A stretch of 64,000 nt of DNA from Xanthostigma xanthostigma (Eukaryota; Arthropoda; Insecta; Raphidioptera; Raphidiidae), in contig OY754464.1 in assembly GCA_963575645.1 (NCBI GenBank), positions 70,282,948-70,346,947 on the forward strand, given 5' to 3'. The position numbers and the translations under genes were made by a program. Of the stretch, positions 54,338-64,000 are shown one piece after another. Numbering within the stretch: the first letter of the stretch is position 1; each line of letters opens with the position of its first letter. The notes under the pieces were generated by a model. It saw only the letters and a list, made by a program, of their open reading frames with translations. It did no database searches and was not told where the DNA came from.

Positions 54338-55195
54338 AGTATTAAATGCAAGTTTAAAAAAGTCTCAGTATTGCTTCATTTTCGATTCTTATACCACGGA
54401 ATTCTTTCCAAATACTCATCATTAACTTCGATGGATCACAGTTACTCTATTTATTGAATAGAGTCAATCTTCATATAAAAATATAAATCAAAATAACAAA
54501 GGATGAGGTTTCGATCCGGATTTGGATCTTCTTCAAAAAATATAAAAATTATTAGTATTAGATAATATTATTCAAATCTTTGATTAACGTCTGAATAGAA
54601 CTGTTCAAATAAATAAAATTGTCGACCAATTTTTTTCAGACCATATATTGACAAAAATTATATAAAAATATAAATCAAAACAACAAAGGATGTCATTTCA
54701 ATCCGGATTTGGATCTTCTTCAGAAAAATCTAAAAAATATAAAAATTATTAGTATTAGATAATATTAAATTTTTGTCAATATATGGTCTGAAAAAAATTG
54801 GTCGACAATTTTATTTATTTGAATAGTTCTATTCAGACGTTAATCAAAGATTTGAATTTTTATTTGCATTTTATCATATTGATTGACCGCAAGTGGGACG
54901 AAAATTGTTCCGACCGCAAACTAGAAGAAGACCTTTCAATCGCAGCTAGTACACTAATAAACTGACCCTAGATTTATGCGACAGTCTATATAATATAATG
55001 CAGTAACCTCGCTTTGCTGGTCATTGTCACACTTGGAAATGAAATTAAGAAAACTTCGTTCGGTTATTAGCCGTGCAATATTGGTTTCCAGTCCTGGAAT
55101 GTCTATACATTTTAGTCGTCAAAATTTCATTATAAGTAGGTACACGTATTAGTACACCCATAATATCAGTGGTGACTGGTGTACAAATCTTTTTT

Positions 55196-55625
55196 CAGGG
55201 TTAAGAGTATTCGTCCCTACAAACACCCCCTGCACCCTTCTCAAATCTTTTCCCCTCGCCTAAAAACGGTTCGCGCTCTCCCGACGCTATTTTTAAAGCT
55301 GGAGGGTTCTGGTAAACGCCAAATGAAAGACAAAGAATCAGACTACAGATCCTTCAGCGAATTTTTTGAAAAACAGTTTCGCCTACGTGTGAAATATTAC
55401 GTAACTTATTATTTTTTTCAAAAGGTTGTAAGTTTTTTCAGGAATTTTTTTTCAAAAAATTCGCCTGAAGGATCTGTAGTCTGATTCTTTGTCTTTCATT
55501 TGGCGTTTACCAGAACCCCCTAGCTTTAAAAATAGCGTCGGGAGAGCGCGAACCGTTTTTAGGCGAGGGGAAAAGATTTGAGATGAAGGGTGCAGGGGGT
55601 GTTTGCAGGGACGAATACTCTTAAG
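55196..55625. repeat. 430-bp foldback repeat
   Basis: Arms of about 170 bp (GAGTATTCGTCCCTACAAAC; CGCTCTCCCGACGCTATTTT and inverses) around an 85-bp centre. The ORFs on both strands are mirror images. Confidence 0.8.
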
Positions 55626-55699
55626 AGTACGATAACTCGATGTGCAAATATCCATTGAAAATACACAATTATTATTTTATGTAACATATTATACAGTGT

Positions 55700-55925
55700 T
55701 AAGTGCGGAAAATTGATTTTTTGCGCAGTGAAAAAAGGAAGGCAATTACGGGGTCGTGCCGATGCGATGGCTTTTTTCTTGCGCAGTGGAAGGGGGAAGG
55801 CGTCTGAGTGGAGTTTTTTAAAAAACAATTACGGGCTCGTGTCGATGCGATGGCGTTTTTTTTTGGCGCAGTGAAAAGAAGACGGCGTTTGGGGGAGTTC
55901 TTTAAAAAAACAATTACGGGGCCAT
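55700..55925. repeat. minisatellite, reverse of 53056-53478
   Basis: Units with GCGCAGTGAAAA, CAATTACGGG and GATGCGATGG are the inverse of the first array, about 2.2 kb away. Confidence 0.75.
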
Positions 55926-55929
55926 GTAT

Positions 55930-57160
55930 ACAAAGTGAGATAGTAATACAGTAATTCTACATCAGTTGCTATGACGTGTATATGTGATTTCTGATTGGTT
56001 AGATTAAAAAAATGACAGTGGAAGACGAGGTTTTTTTAAAATTTTTGAGGAAAAATAATTAGCAAAGTTTTTTATTGGAATGTCAAAATGTTGCGTTTTC
56101 TATGACTTAAAAAAATAAAAGTCAATATTTGAGCACATCAAGGTATTGTACTGGACCCTTATTCAGAATTACGTGCTAATAACCTTGGTTGTTGTGCGTC
56201 TATATTTTGGTAGCTACATTGTGTGACTGTTCGAGCGCCATATCAAATACGCATTCAAGACCAACGAAAGCAACAAGGATTCTTATCTTTCTCTACATAT
56301 ACGGATCAGGGTTGAAACTAGAAATATGTAACATTCTTTATAATACAGTAAAATTATACAAAAATAAACCCAAACCAAAAGATCCAAAGAAATAAAGATT
56401 TGAGTGTCACAAATTGTGGGAAAAGTTTTCGTAGAAAGACTGTGGGGTTTCGAAGAGGGGAAGATGTGGCAGATCCGTATGTTTTCTCAATTTTCCACAA
56501 ATATCTTGGAAACCATTCAACGTAAAGCGTACATTACCCTATGCAAAATTAAAGTAGTTAATTTTACTGTACTGTTAAATATATCGTCGTTGGTTCTGTA
56601 ATACCTCTTTTGTGCAAAAAGTAAAATTTGCAGGAAAGGCCAAAAAGTGGTTATTTCAGCAATGGATGGTAAGAATCAGCAATTTCAGAGGTATATTACT
56701 AATTCATACTTATCTTCACTATACGTGTTTAATTAAGACGAAGTATTTTCTTAAAAAAATATTTAACGTTAATTTCGGATTTATTGGCACATGGGAGGAA
56801 TTATTTGATACAACTTTTCACATAAAAGTTACTTCCCATTGTTGGTTACTGTAAAATTAATTTGGAGGTACTATTAGTGTATAGAGCTCCGTTTCCAGAA
56901 TCTTTTCATTTAAAAAACGTAAAACTGCCAACTATGCACATAAGAGCTATTACAGAACCAACGACGATATGTCAAAAATAATTTAACAGCAGTTTGAAAA
57001 TACACGCGATTTGAGCAGCGGACACAGGTATGTCTTAATGGCAAAATTCTATATGAGTATAGTCGAAGATGTCTGGCATTTCGAAATATTTCCGTTGCGT
57101 CAAATTCAGCTGTTTTCATAAAAAAATATTTTGACTGCATGAGTCGTTCTTTAAACATTA
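55930..57160. other. intergenic with a foldback repeat
   Basis: ATATCGTCGTTGGTTCTGTA near 56577 recurs inverted near 56950, enclosing unassigned sequence. Nothing else recognised. Confidence 0.5.
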
Positions 57161-57342
57161 ATCCATACTAATATATAAAGCTGAAGAGTTTGTTTGTTTG
57201 GTTGATTGAACACCTCAGGAACTACTGGTTCGAATTGATTTTTTTTTGTTGGATAGCCCATTTATCGGGGAAGGCTATAGACTATATAATATCACGCTAC
57301 GACCAATAGGAGCGGAGCATCAATGAAAAATGTTGCAAACAT
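57161..57342 (+). mobile_element. Helitron 5' fragment
   Basis: Starts TCCATACTAATATATAAAGC after A and is lost after GAAAAATGTTGCAAAC. Confidence 0.7.
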
Positions 57343-57864
57343 GATTATACTAACCTCGTATTTCCATTTATAAGAAAGAAATAAATCCACTTACCTAAGT
57401 ATAAAATAAATAATAAATTAATCGGCATTATAATAAAAGCATTGCGTATAAAATTTGTTAAATGTGAGATTCTCTCAATGATCAGGTAAATCACTATTTT
57501 AGTTAAATAAACCGTTACTGTGACTCATTCTAATGTTATGAATTAAAATAATATCTGTTCACATAAAGATTCTGCAGTTTCCACTAAAAATACTATGGGA
57601 AAACGCAGTCTGGTTATTAATAAAAGCTGTTGGTTCACAATGCAGCGGCACAATTGGATCAATTACTAGATAAATAATTTGCAGCGTGTGCTAACAGCTT
57701 GACTTCTTGTTATTTATAGTCTAAAGCTCTACAGGATGTCCGATTTAACAACCAATTAACTTTCTGAGTTTAGAAATAATTAAGGCACAGTTAAAAATAG
57801 TTTAAAAGTTAACCCCACAAGAGTGGGGATAACAGGGTTCTGGCTTGTGACTCGGAATGAGCCT

Positions 57865-58578
57865 TTTTCCTGAGAATAGTGCAGCGAAAGTGTCATGAGA
57901 GGCAGCACTAGTAGTAGGGACAAACATAAAATATTTACATGCCAACCAATGTTATTTACGTGATATTATTTTATTATTTAAAAATATAAATCTGAAATAA
58001 AAAAAATTTTGAACTGATAAACTTATCACTGAGAGTCATCATTTACATATGTTATCGAAATTATTTTTAAAATTAATTAAATGAATAAAAAATGAATAGC
58101 AAATTTTTCAGTTTATTACCATTGATTAGAATGAGATATAACCTCAATCTTTTATTAAATTATATTCATTTATTATTTTTAATTAAATTTATTTTATTAC
58201 CATATATTTTTGATTCATATTTCATTTGGAAATAAATCTGAAATTCATAATTATTTTCAATTTCTCTTATTACAGTTTGAATTTATCGCTAATATTTTAC
58301 TAGAGTCTGCATACTAACCTGTCTATTAATCATTTTTTTCCCAGATACTTTTAAATTACGACACGCAAGCCAACGTTTTAATGTTACTACATTGTTATCT
58401 TTTACAGTTGCAAATTTTAGTTTTGCTCCAGGAACATCATCTTCTGTTAAAAACATTTTTTTTCAAGTACACTTTAATGTGTGTTTATATGGGGATTTGA
58501 CAGTGTTTGTCCCTACCGAACTACTAGCGCTACTAGTGAGTGATTTTTCGTACTTCAGGAAAAAGGCTCATTAGGACG
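57865..58578. repeat. foldback repeat
   Basis: ATGAGCCTTTTTCCTGA at both ends in inverse orientation, with GTAGGGACAAACA inside each arm. Confidence 0.65.
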
Positions 58579-58579
58579 G

Positions 58580-59690
58580 GTCGCGTATTTCTTTTGCAAT
58601 TGCGTATACCGACAAACAAAAACGATTTTGTAATGCAATAGTAGTTAGTAACTTACAAAAGCGTATTCAATAGAAGGCACCATTGCGTCCAAAGTCCAAA
58701 CAAGGTTTTGTATTGCAACATTAAACAATTAATATTAAACTAGCGTGACCTGTGCGAATTATTCGCACTAAATAAGTATAATAATTATCACTTTACAAAA
58801 TTATTTTTTAAATATGATTGCATTCAATTCGTTTCTAATTTTGCACACTGCTTATAACGTTCTTCTTTTTGTTGTAAAAGAAATATTTTACTAAAATTGT
58901 CATCAAGTAGCAAAAGTGTTGTTCAGCGTTGCCCGTCAGATGACAGTATGCAGTATTTACAATATGAAGGTCAGATGACAGATCGAAGTGTTAACGTTAC
59001 GCCGTCAGATGGCAGACGTTGTTCAGCGTTGCTGTATTTTAAATAATTTACAAAAACAAAAGCAATAATAAATTTTTTAGTTGTCGATGTCAGTAGAGCA
59101 AGCAATTATCTGTAAAATGATATATAATTTATGTGGAGAAATTGTGTGGTTTTTTCTAAAAATGGAGGCAAACATCTTAAACCTTAGCGTATAAATATAT
59201 ATGATAGTAAGTTCATTGTATCTCAATAAATTTAACGCAGATATTAAAAAAAGTCATTTATTCTAAGTTGAAAACTATCGCTTGTACTTATATGGTTCTA
59301 CTTAAAGCTATATGGCTAAGTTTCTGTGAAATGAGGAGTTTTAATTCCGAACTTGTTAGGGGTAGTTATTTTACAGGCAGTTACTAGTTCGTAATTAGTA
59401 AACAATAAGCATACGCTCCATTTATGATGTACAATGTGCATTGACAATAACAGGGGTTGTGCGTTAGAACAGTATAGTGTGGGATCTTTATACATATTAT
59501 CATGGTCCCGTCTAGAAATTTCACATATCCACATTGAGTTAGTTTTTAGGGTTTTGTATCATGCAAACCGGTAAAAAACGAAACCTTTATGCCGAGACCT
59601 CGTTGTCAGTAAGTCACATTTAATATCCATCGACTTGAAAGGACCCCGCACACACCTTATGGGATTTGGTTCTCGGTTAAATTGATCGAA
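58580..59690. other. intergenic, unassigned
   Basis: Small direct repeats of CGTCAGATGRCAG and GTTCAGCGTTGC at 58920-59035; no gene recognised. Confidence 0.5.
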
Positions 59691-59706
59691 ATGGTTTTAT
59701 TTTATA

Positions 59707-59877
59707 CAAATCTTTGATTAACGTCTGAATAGAACTCTTCAAATAAATAAAATTGTCGGCCAATTTTTCTCAGACCAATATATTTACAAAAAATAAAAAA
59801 ATAACAAAACAATATTTTATTTTTTGTCAATCTATTGGTCTGAGAAAAATTGGTCGACAATTTTATTTATTTAAAGA
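59707..59877. mobile_element. family A hairpin insertion with 13-bp duplication
   Basis: GTTTTATTTTATA at 59694-59706 and 59878-59890. Starts CAAATCTTTGATTAACGTC; arms share GTCGACCAATTTTTCTCAGA-type sequence. Confidence 0.8.
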
Positions 59878-60248
59878 GTTTTATTTTATAGTTTAAATGT
59901 CACTAAGAAAAAGTGTCCATGGGCGCATAGCCTAAAACCCAATAGATTTTTCGCTACAGATATATGTTTAGCGAGATTTTAGACAAACGATAATGTACTA
60001 AAAACTAGAAAATAAATATGAGTTAGCATAGGAGGCTTTGATAAAATCGTGGGAGACATTTAGTAGAAAACTTTCATTTGTTTGAGATTGTAAATCATAT
60101 TTAGCTTTCGACTGTTTTCTTCGACAATAATGTAACTTTAAATAACCCCCACGATTTTACTTTAGTTTAATTAAAGCTCTCTATAGTGACTCATATTTAT
60201 TTGCAAGTTTTTAGTACATTATCGTTTGTACAATGAAAGCGTTTTCTT

Positions 60249-60567
60249 CATACCTCGATCGAAAGTGCAGCATACTTTCTGCATCAATTGTAAGGCAGAA
60301 CGTCTATTTACTCCTTGGTGGGATTACACGCACCAATGAGGGAAGTTCGTACGTTCGGGCGGTAGTAAAGCAAAAACAACTAATCAACTGTTGTTTAGAT
60401 GCCGTTTCCATAGCGACCCTATTCCATTTTAGCTGCGAACAGCTGCTATTCGTGTTTTTACGTATAACCTCAAAGCTGCTTGCTTGGAATTTATCTGTGT
60501 TTTTATGTAATTAATAAGTAATTAATTAGTTAATGTATTTAATAAGCGTGCTTACGACGGAGGTATG
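60249..60567 (-). repeat. dispersed inverted-repeat element (copy 2)
   Basis: Reverse copy of 29104-29395 (CATACCTCG ends, GGTGGGATTACACGCACCAA). Confidence 0.7.
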
Positions 60568-61220
60568 AAGAAAAATAGTATACACCACATTGGCCTACAC
60601 TGGAACACACCTATGCAAAATTTCAACTAAATCGGATAACGGGAAGTAATTGAAAAAGCTGTCCCAAGATTTGAAACAAAGATATAACAAGTCAAGCTAA
60701 ATGAAAGCGTGTTAAAAAGCCAGCGAAACTGCGAGGAGGGTACAACGAATAAGTAAATTGGTAGGTACGCAACCTTTGCAATGAATGTACTTACACAAAT
60801 TCATTTTAGACACAGTTTAGTTCAGGTCGTGCGTGCGTCGGACGATAAAACACATGAACGTAATCGCACCTCACTCAGCTTCGAAGAGCTAAAACAGACC
60901 GACGGCTTATTTTTCCTCGAGTAGACATTTTTTTCCACTTAAATTGACAACTACTCGACACAACTCTGCGAGTCATTCTTCTCATCATTCTTTTGTTTCT
61001 GAGTACTCTCCCATATATAGTACATTAGACGATGTGTGGACAGAAAGATGGGTGTTTTATATTGTTTTCTTCAGCGTTGCCAATTTGGCATATTTTATGC
61101 TAGATTTAAGCATATTTTTATGTTGTTAAGCATAATTATTTGTTGTTTAGCATATAGCATATTTTTTAGCATATAAGAAAATTATCACATCTTCCACCAT
61201 AGGATTCTGAAATGGAGTAA

Positions 61221-61961
61221 TCTATACTAATATATAATGCTGAAGAGTTTGTTTGTTTGTTTGGTTGAACGCGCTAATCTCAGAAACTACTGGTTCGAAT
61301 TGAAATTTCTTTTTTTGTTGGATAGCCCATTTATCGAGGAAGGCTATAGGCTGTATAATATCACGCTACGACCAATTGGAGCGGAACATCAATGATAAAT
61401 GTTGCAAGATGTATCTTAAAATTAGTCCGTTCGACAAATATTGTCAGGTGAAATGCCTTAACTAAATATTGCAATATTAGCGCGTCACGTTCACAAGCCC
61501 GGATAGCATAGTCGGTAGAGCGTAAGACTCTTAATGCTAGGGTCTTGGGTTCAAGCCCCACGTCGCGGCGAATATATATTTTTTATTTTTTTTATTTTCT
61601 ACATTGCTTTCTCCTAAGGCTTACATTTCAATTTTTTAAAATTTTATTACGACTAATTAAAATTAAATAAATCTAATTAATAGCTCATTTGAAAACTGTT
61701 ACAACTATAGGTACCTATATATAAAAATAATTTTCCTACAGTGTTTTCAATTAAATATTTATTGTATTAAACGAAATTTAATACTTAAAAAAAGTATAAA
61801 AATTGCTTTTTAACGACAAAAACTTTTGAACGGTAACTCTGATCATTATGAAGTTTGAACATAACATTCATCTCGGCAAACTAAGATGAATGTGCGTACT
61901 CATGTCCTTTTCTTCCCCATTCGTTCTTTTGCACCCGGGTGAAACCGGACGGGACCGCTAG
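61221..61961 (+). mobile_element. complete non-autonomous Helitron with tRNA-Lys-like segment
   Basis: TCTATACTAATATATAATGC to GGGACCGCTAG, exactly between A and T. The host hAT sequence continues on both sides. 741 bp. Confidence 0.88.
61497..61570 (+). repeat. tRNA-Lys(CTT)-derived segment in Helitron
   Basis: GCCCGGATAGCATAGTCGGT, anticodon CTT in GACTCTTAAT, and GGGTTCAAGCCCC B box. The closest of the four to tRNA-Lys, though with mutations in the D and acceptor arms. Confidence 0.75.
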
Positions 61962-61984
61962 TTAATCATAAAGATGCAGCTGGT

Positions 61985-62170
61985 AATAATCCATTTTCAG
62001 ATTTATCTCAGTTAGCAATATCGTTATTATAACTACAACGTCCCAACGCAGAAATTGAACGCGTTTTCAATCAAATGAATGTAGTTAAAACAACCCGTAT
62101 CTGTGTTAAAAAGGACAAGGAAATGCTCTACAGTCTACACAGATAGATGCCAAAGAGTGTTATGGTCTTG
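61985..62170 (+). pseudogene. hAT transposase dimerisation fragment
   Basis: Reads LSQLAISLL, a stop, then RPNAEIERVFNQMNVVKTTR, the hAT C-terminal signature. The frame seems to resume after the MITE as DNEASASTCSSAADEDHDI. Confidence 0.75.
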
Positions 62171-62172
62171 AC

Positions 62173-62712
62173 CAGTGATTTCCAAAGTGGTCTATATCGA
62201 CCCCCAGGGGTCGACGACAACTTGCAAGGGGTCCATGTCGGCGGGAAAAAAATTGGGGGTCTACGAAATGAAAATGGGGATCAACGATAGTGAATCTCCT
62301 AACAAAAAAAGAAACAAACTGGACATCGTTAACCGAAGAGATTTAAGATTTAATCTAACTAAATTGATGCCAAATGTTGAAAATTTATTATTAAAGTATC
62401 AAGTTCATTCCTCACACTAAAAGCATTTATTTTTTGCTTAGTTATTTTATGTAACAGAAAGTAAATTTTAATTTGATTCGTTTAATTTGAATCTAATTAA
62501 TAAATGTATAAAACTAAACATTTCACACTACATTTCACTACCTACCGTTATAAATTTAAATCGTTCAAAGTGAGTAGCACTATACCAGTTGTCAAAAATA
62601 CATTTGAAATCAATGAATTTGCAAAAAATCAATATCAGATAAACAGGGGGTCTACCCGAAACCAAAAAACATGGCAAGTGGTCTACGTGACAAAAAAGTT
62701 TGAGAACCTCTG
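62173..62712. mobile_element. Charlie-type hAT MITE
   Basis: CAGTGATTTCCAAAGTGGTC and, inverted, CAGAGGTTCTCAAACTTTT; flanks GTCTTGAC and GTTTTGAC (7 of 8). Confidence 0.8.
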
Positions 62713-63213
62713 GTTTTGACAATGAGGCTTCCGCGTCTACATGCTCATCAGCTGCCGATGAAGACCATGATATTAACATTTTGTTCGATAACAAACATAG
62801 TCGATTAAAAAATAAAATAAATCTAAATTATATTGATTAATTTGGCTTTGAAAAATGTTAGCATAATTTTTAGCTTTATTATAAAGTAATTATCATAATT
62901 TGGCAAAATTTTAACAGCAGTTTAACAAATTTTATATTTGTCTTGTTGGCAACACTGGTTTTCTTGATGAATTTCGCTTGCATTTGCAATTAATTATAAT
63001 GACCTCATCGACTTTTAGATTGGAAGGCTAGTCTGGGCTGCGCGAACCAAATGACTGACAGGAGTGGATTTAACTCAAATTATCCCCTAGGCGCATCTTA
63101 AGATACTCCTTTGAACACAAATTTTAAGAAGTACAAAAATCAGAAATAAATAAGCACTGCGTGCTAATATAATATTATATAAATTATAAATAAATATTAT
63201 ACAAATTACACAA

Positions 63214-63470
63214 CCGAGCTGTGTAGCGTAGTGGAGAGAGCACTAGACTCGCATTCGGGAGGTACCGAGTTCGAATCCCGGCGGGTGCAGATGTGGCTGG
63301 AACTTTTTCCTACTGCCTCTCGTCGAGAAACAGTAATTCCTGTGCCGGTCATCTTGTTGAGGTTTTCCATGGTTTCCTTAAATAATTCTAAGATAAATAT
63401 CGAGATGGTTCCTTATTCAAGGCCATGGCAAACTTCTATGCTCAAAAATTTTCCTACCTTATCCTAATGT
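63214..63470 (+). repeat. tRNA-derived SINE
   Basis: TGTGTAGCGTAGTGGAGAG (A box) and CCGAGTTCGAATCCCGG (B box), then a body with TTGAGGTTTTCCATGGTTTC, as in several arthropod SINEs. Confidence 0.7.
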
Positions 63471-63499
63471 CCTAAAATTCCTTTATTCGCTCATTGCTA

Positions 63500-63895
63500 T
63501 TAAGGCCCCCATACACCTCGTTCTTTTTTGGCAGTTTTAACCGCACGGGTAAACCTGTACGGGTAAAACGGTCGGTGTGTGGCCAAAAACCGTCCTTCTT
63601 ACCGGCGTTCAAAAATATCTGCTGCTGCTTGATTTAAACCGTCCGTTTTCAAACGTGTTCGTTCAAGTCGGCCCGTGTGTGTGACGACGCAGTTAAAAAG
63701 GACGGGTTTTGTTCGACTCTTACGTTGTAGGATCCATCAAAGCAGATCAGATGATGCCACGACTTCAGAAAAACTGAACGAAACAATGTATCTAGACTGT
63801 AATGCAATATTTTGTGTTTGAAGCTATGACCGTATGGAAAAACGAGTATCTCTTTAAAAAGAGATAATTTTCACTTTATTATAATATACCTGACC
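63500..63895. other. unassigned, GC-richer
   Basis: Repeated CGGGTAAA and ACCGTCC motifs with partial inverse matches (63535-63700) suggest another MITE, not delimited. Confidence 0.4.
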
Positions 63896-64000
63896 AGGGG
63901 TGGATCAATGTTTTTTTGAGCCTAGGTTTTGGGGCCCTTTTTTTTGTTAAATATATTGGAGTTTAAAATTAATCTTTATTTACATGAAAATCGTAAGTGC
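63895..64000. mobile_element. left end of a hAT-like MITE, cut by the window
   Basis: CAGGGGTGGATCAATG and a following GGGGCCC are typical of such ends; the right end is outside. Confidence 0.4.

Larger units (their letters stand above)
53779..54472. mobile_element. family B hairpin element, 694 bp, 14-bp duplication
   Basis: ATATAAAAATATAA at 53765-53778 and 54473-54486. Near-perfect arms of about 310 bp around 54093, then a tail with ACTCTATTTATTGAATAGAG. Each arm carries an intact hammerhead-like block, pointing outward. Confidence 0.85.
53712..54865. mobile_element. two adjacent family A elements, one split by a family B element
   Basis: Family A ends occur at 53712, 54573 and 54860. 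The first copy is interrupted by the 694-bp insert. A fairly intact minus-strand hammerhead-like block lies at 54692-54723. Confidence 0.7.
61072..62957 (+). mobile_element. hAT element with transposase remnant and two nested insertions
   Basis: Ends CAGCGTTGCCAA and, inverted, CAGTGTTGCCAACAAGAC. A perfect 8-bp duplication GTTTTCTT at 61064-61071 and 62958-62965. A Helitron (61221-61961) and a second hAT MITE (62173-62712) are inside. Confidence 0.88.

Noticed and set aside
55179..55828. 101-codon and related ORFs
   Set aside because: Mirror copies within a foldback and a minisatellite.
61497..61570. Functional tRNA-Lys gene
   Set aside because: Stem mismatches and position inside a repeated Helitron family show a derived copy.

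Overview
This is AT-rich eukaryotic (insect) nuclear DNA holding one real host gene in a very dense bed of transposable elements. The gene is single-minded (sim), a bHLH-PAS transcription factor, on the + strand. Seven coding exons can be joined from residue to residue and from phase to phase between 1254 and 39953. They give an open reading frame of 671 codons plus a stop, with canonical GT/AG introns of about 1.2 to 11.6 kb. An intron-rich gene, an arthropod-type Sim protein and Helitron, hAT, Tc1/mariner, Ginger and Penelope-like elements all fit an insect, perhaps a hemipteran or other hemimetabolous insect. The species cannot be fixed from the sequence alone.

Layout. 1-1149 is upstream or intronic DNA with no recognised exon. 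1150-1428 is the exon with the probable start codon and the bHLH. PAS-A lies in exons 8326-8501 and 9660-9884, the PAS-A/PAS-B linker and start of PAS-B in 21479-21690, the rest of PAS-B in 26446-26552 and 37631-37778, and the long low-complexity C-terminus in 38981-39953. The introns are mostly repeats: Helitrons, hAT and Tc1/mariner MITEs, two Ginger-like elements, non-LTR retrotransposon debris and hairpin elements. Downstream of 39953 the window is intergenic or 3' flanking and no further host gene was recognised. It contains nested transposons, several long palindromes (up to about 0.9 kb), two minisatellite arrays in opposite orientation, and a tRNA-derived SINE near the end.

The most interesting signal is a set of hairpin-shaped insertions (about 70 to 700 bp) flanked by 12 to 15 bp target-site duplications. 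Their longer members carry a hammerhead-ribozyme-like core: CTGAAGA, a short stem-loop, then GAAACGT. This looks like short, possibly Penelope-like or retrozyme-like retroelements. Two further groups stand out. One is a pair of Ginger-like elements that share a truncated integrase-type ORF running into the terminal repeat. The other is a Helitron family that carries a tRNA-Lys-like segment with recognisable promoter boxes.
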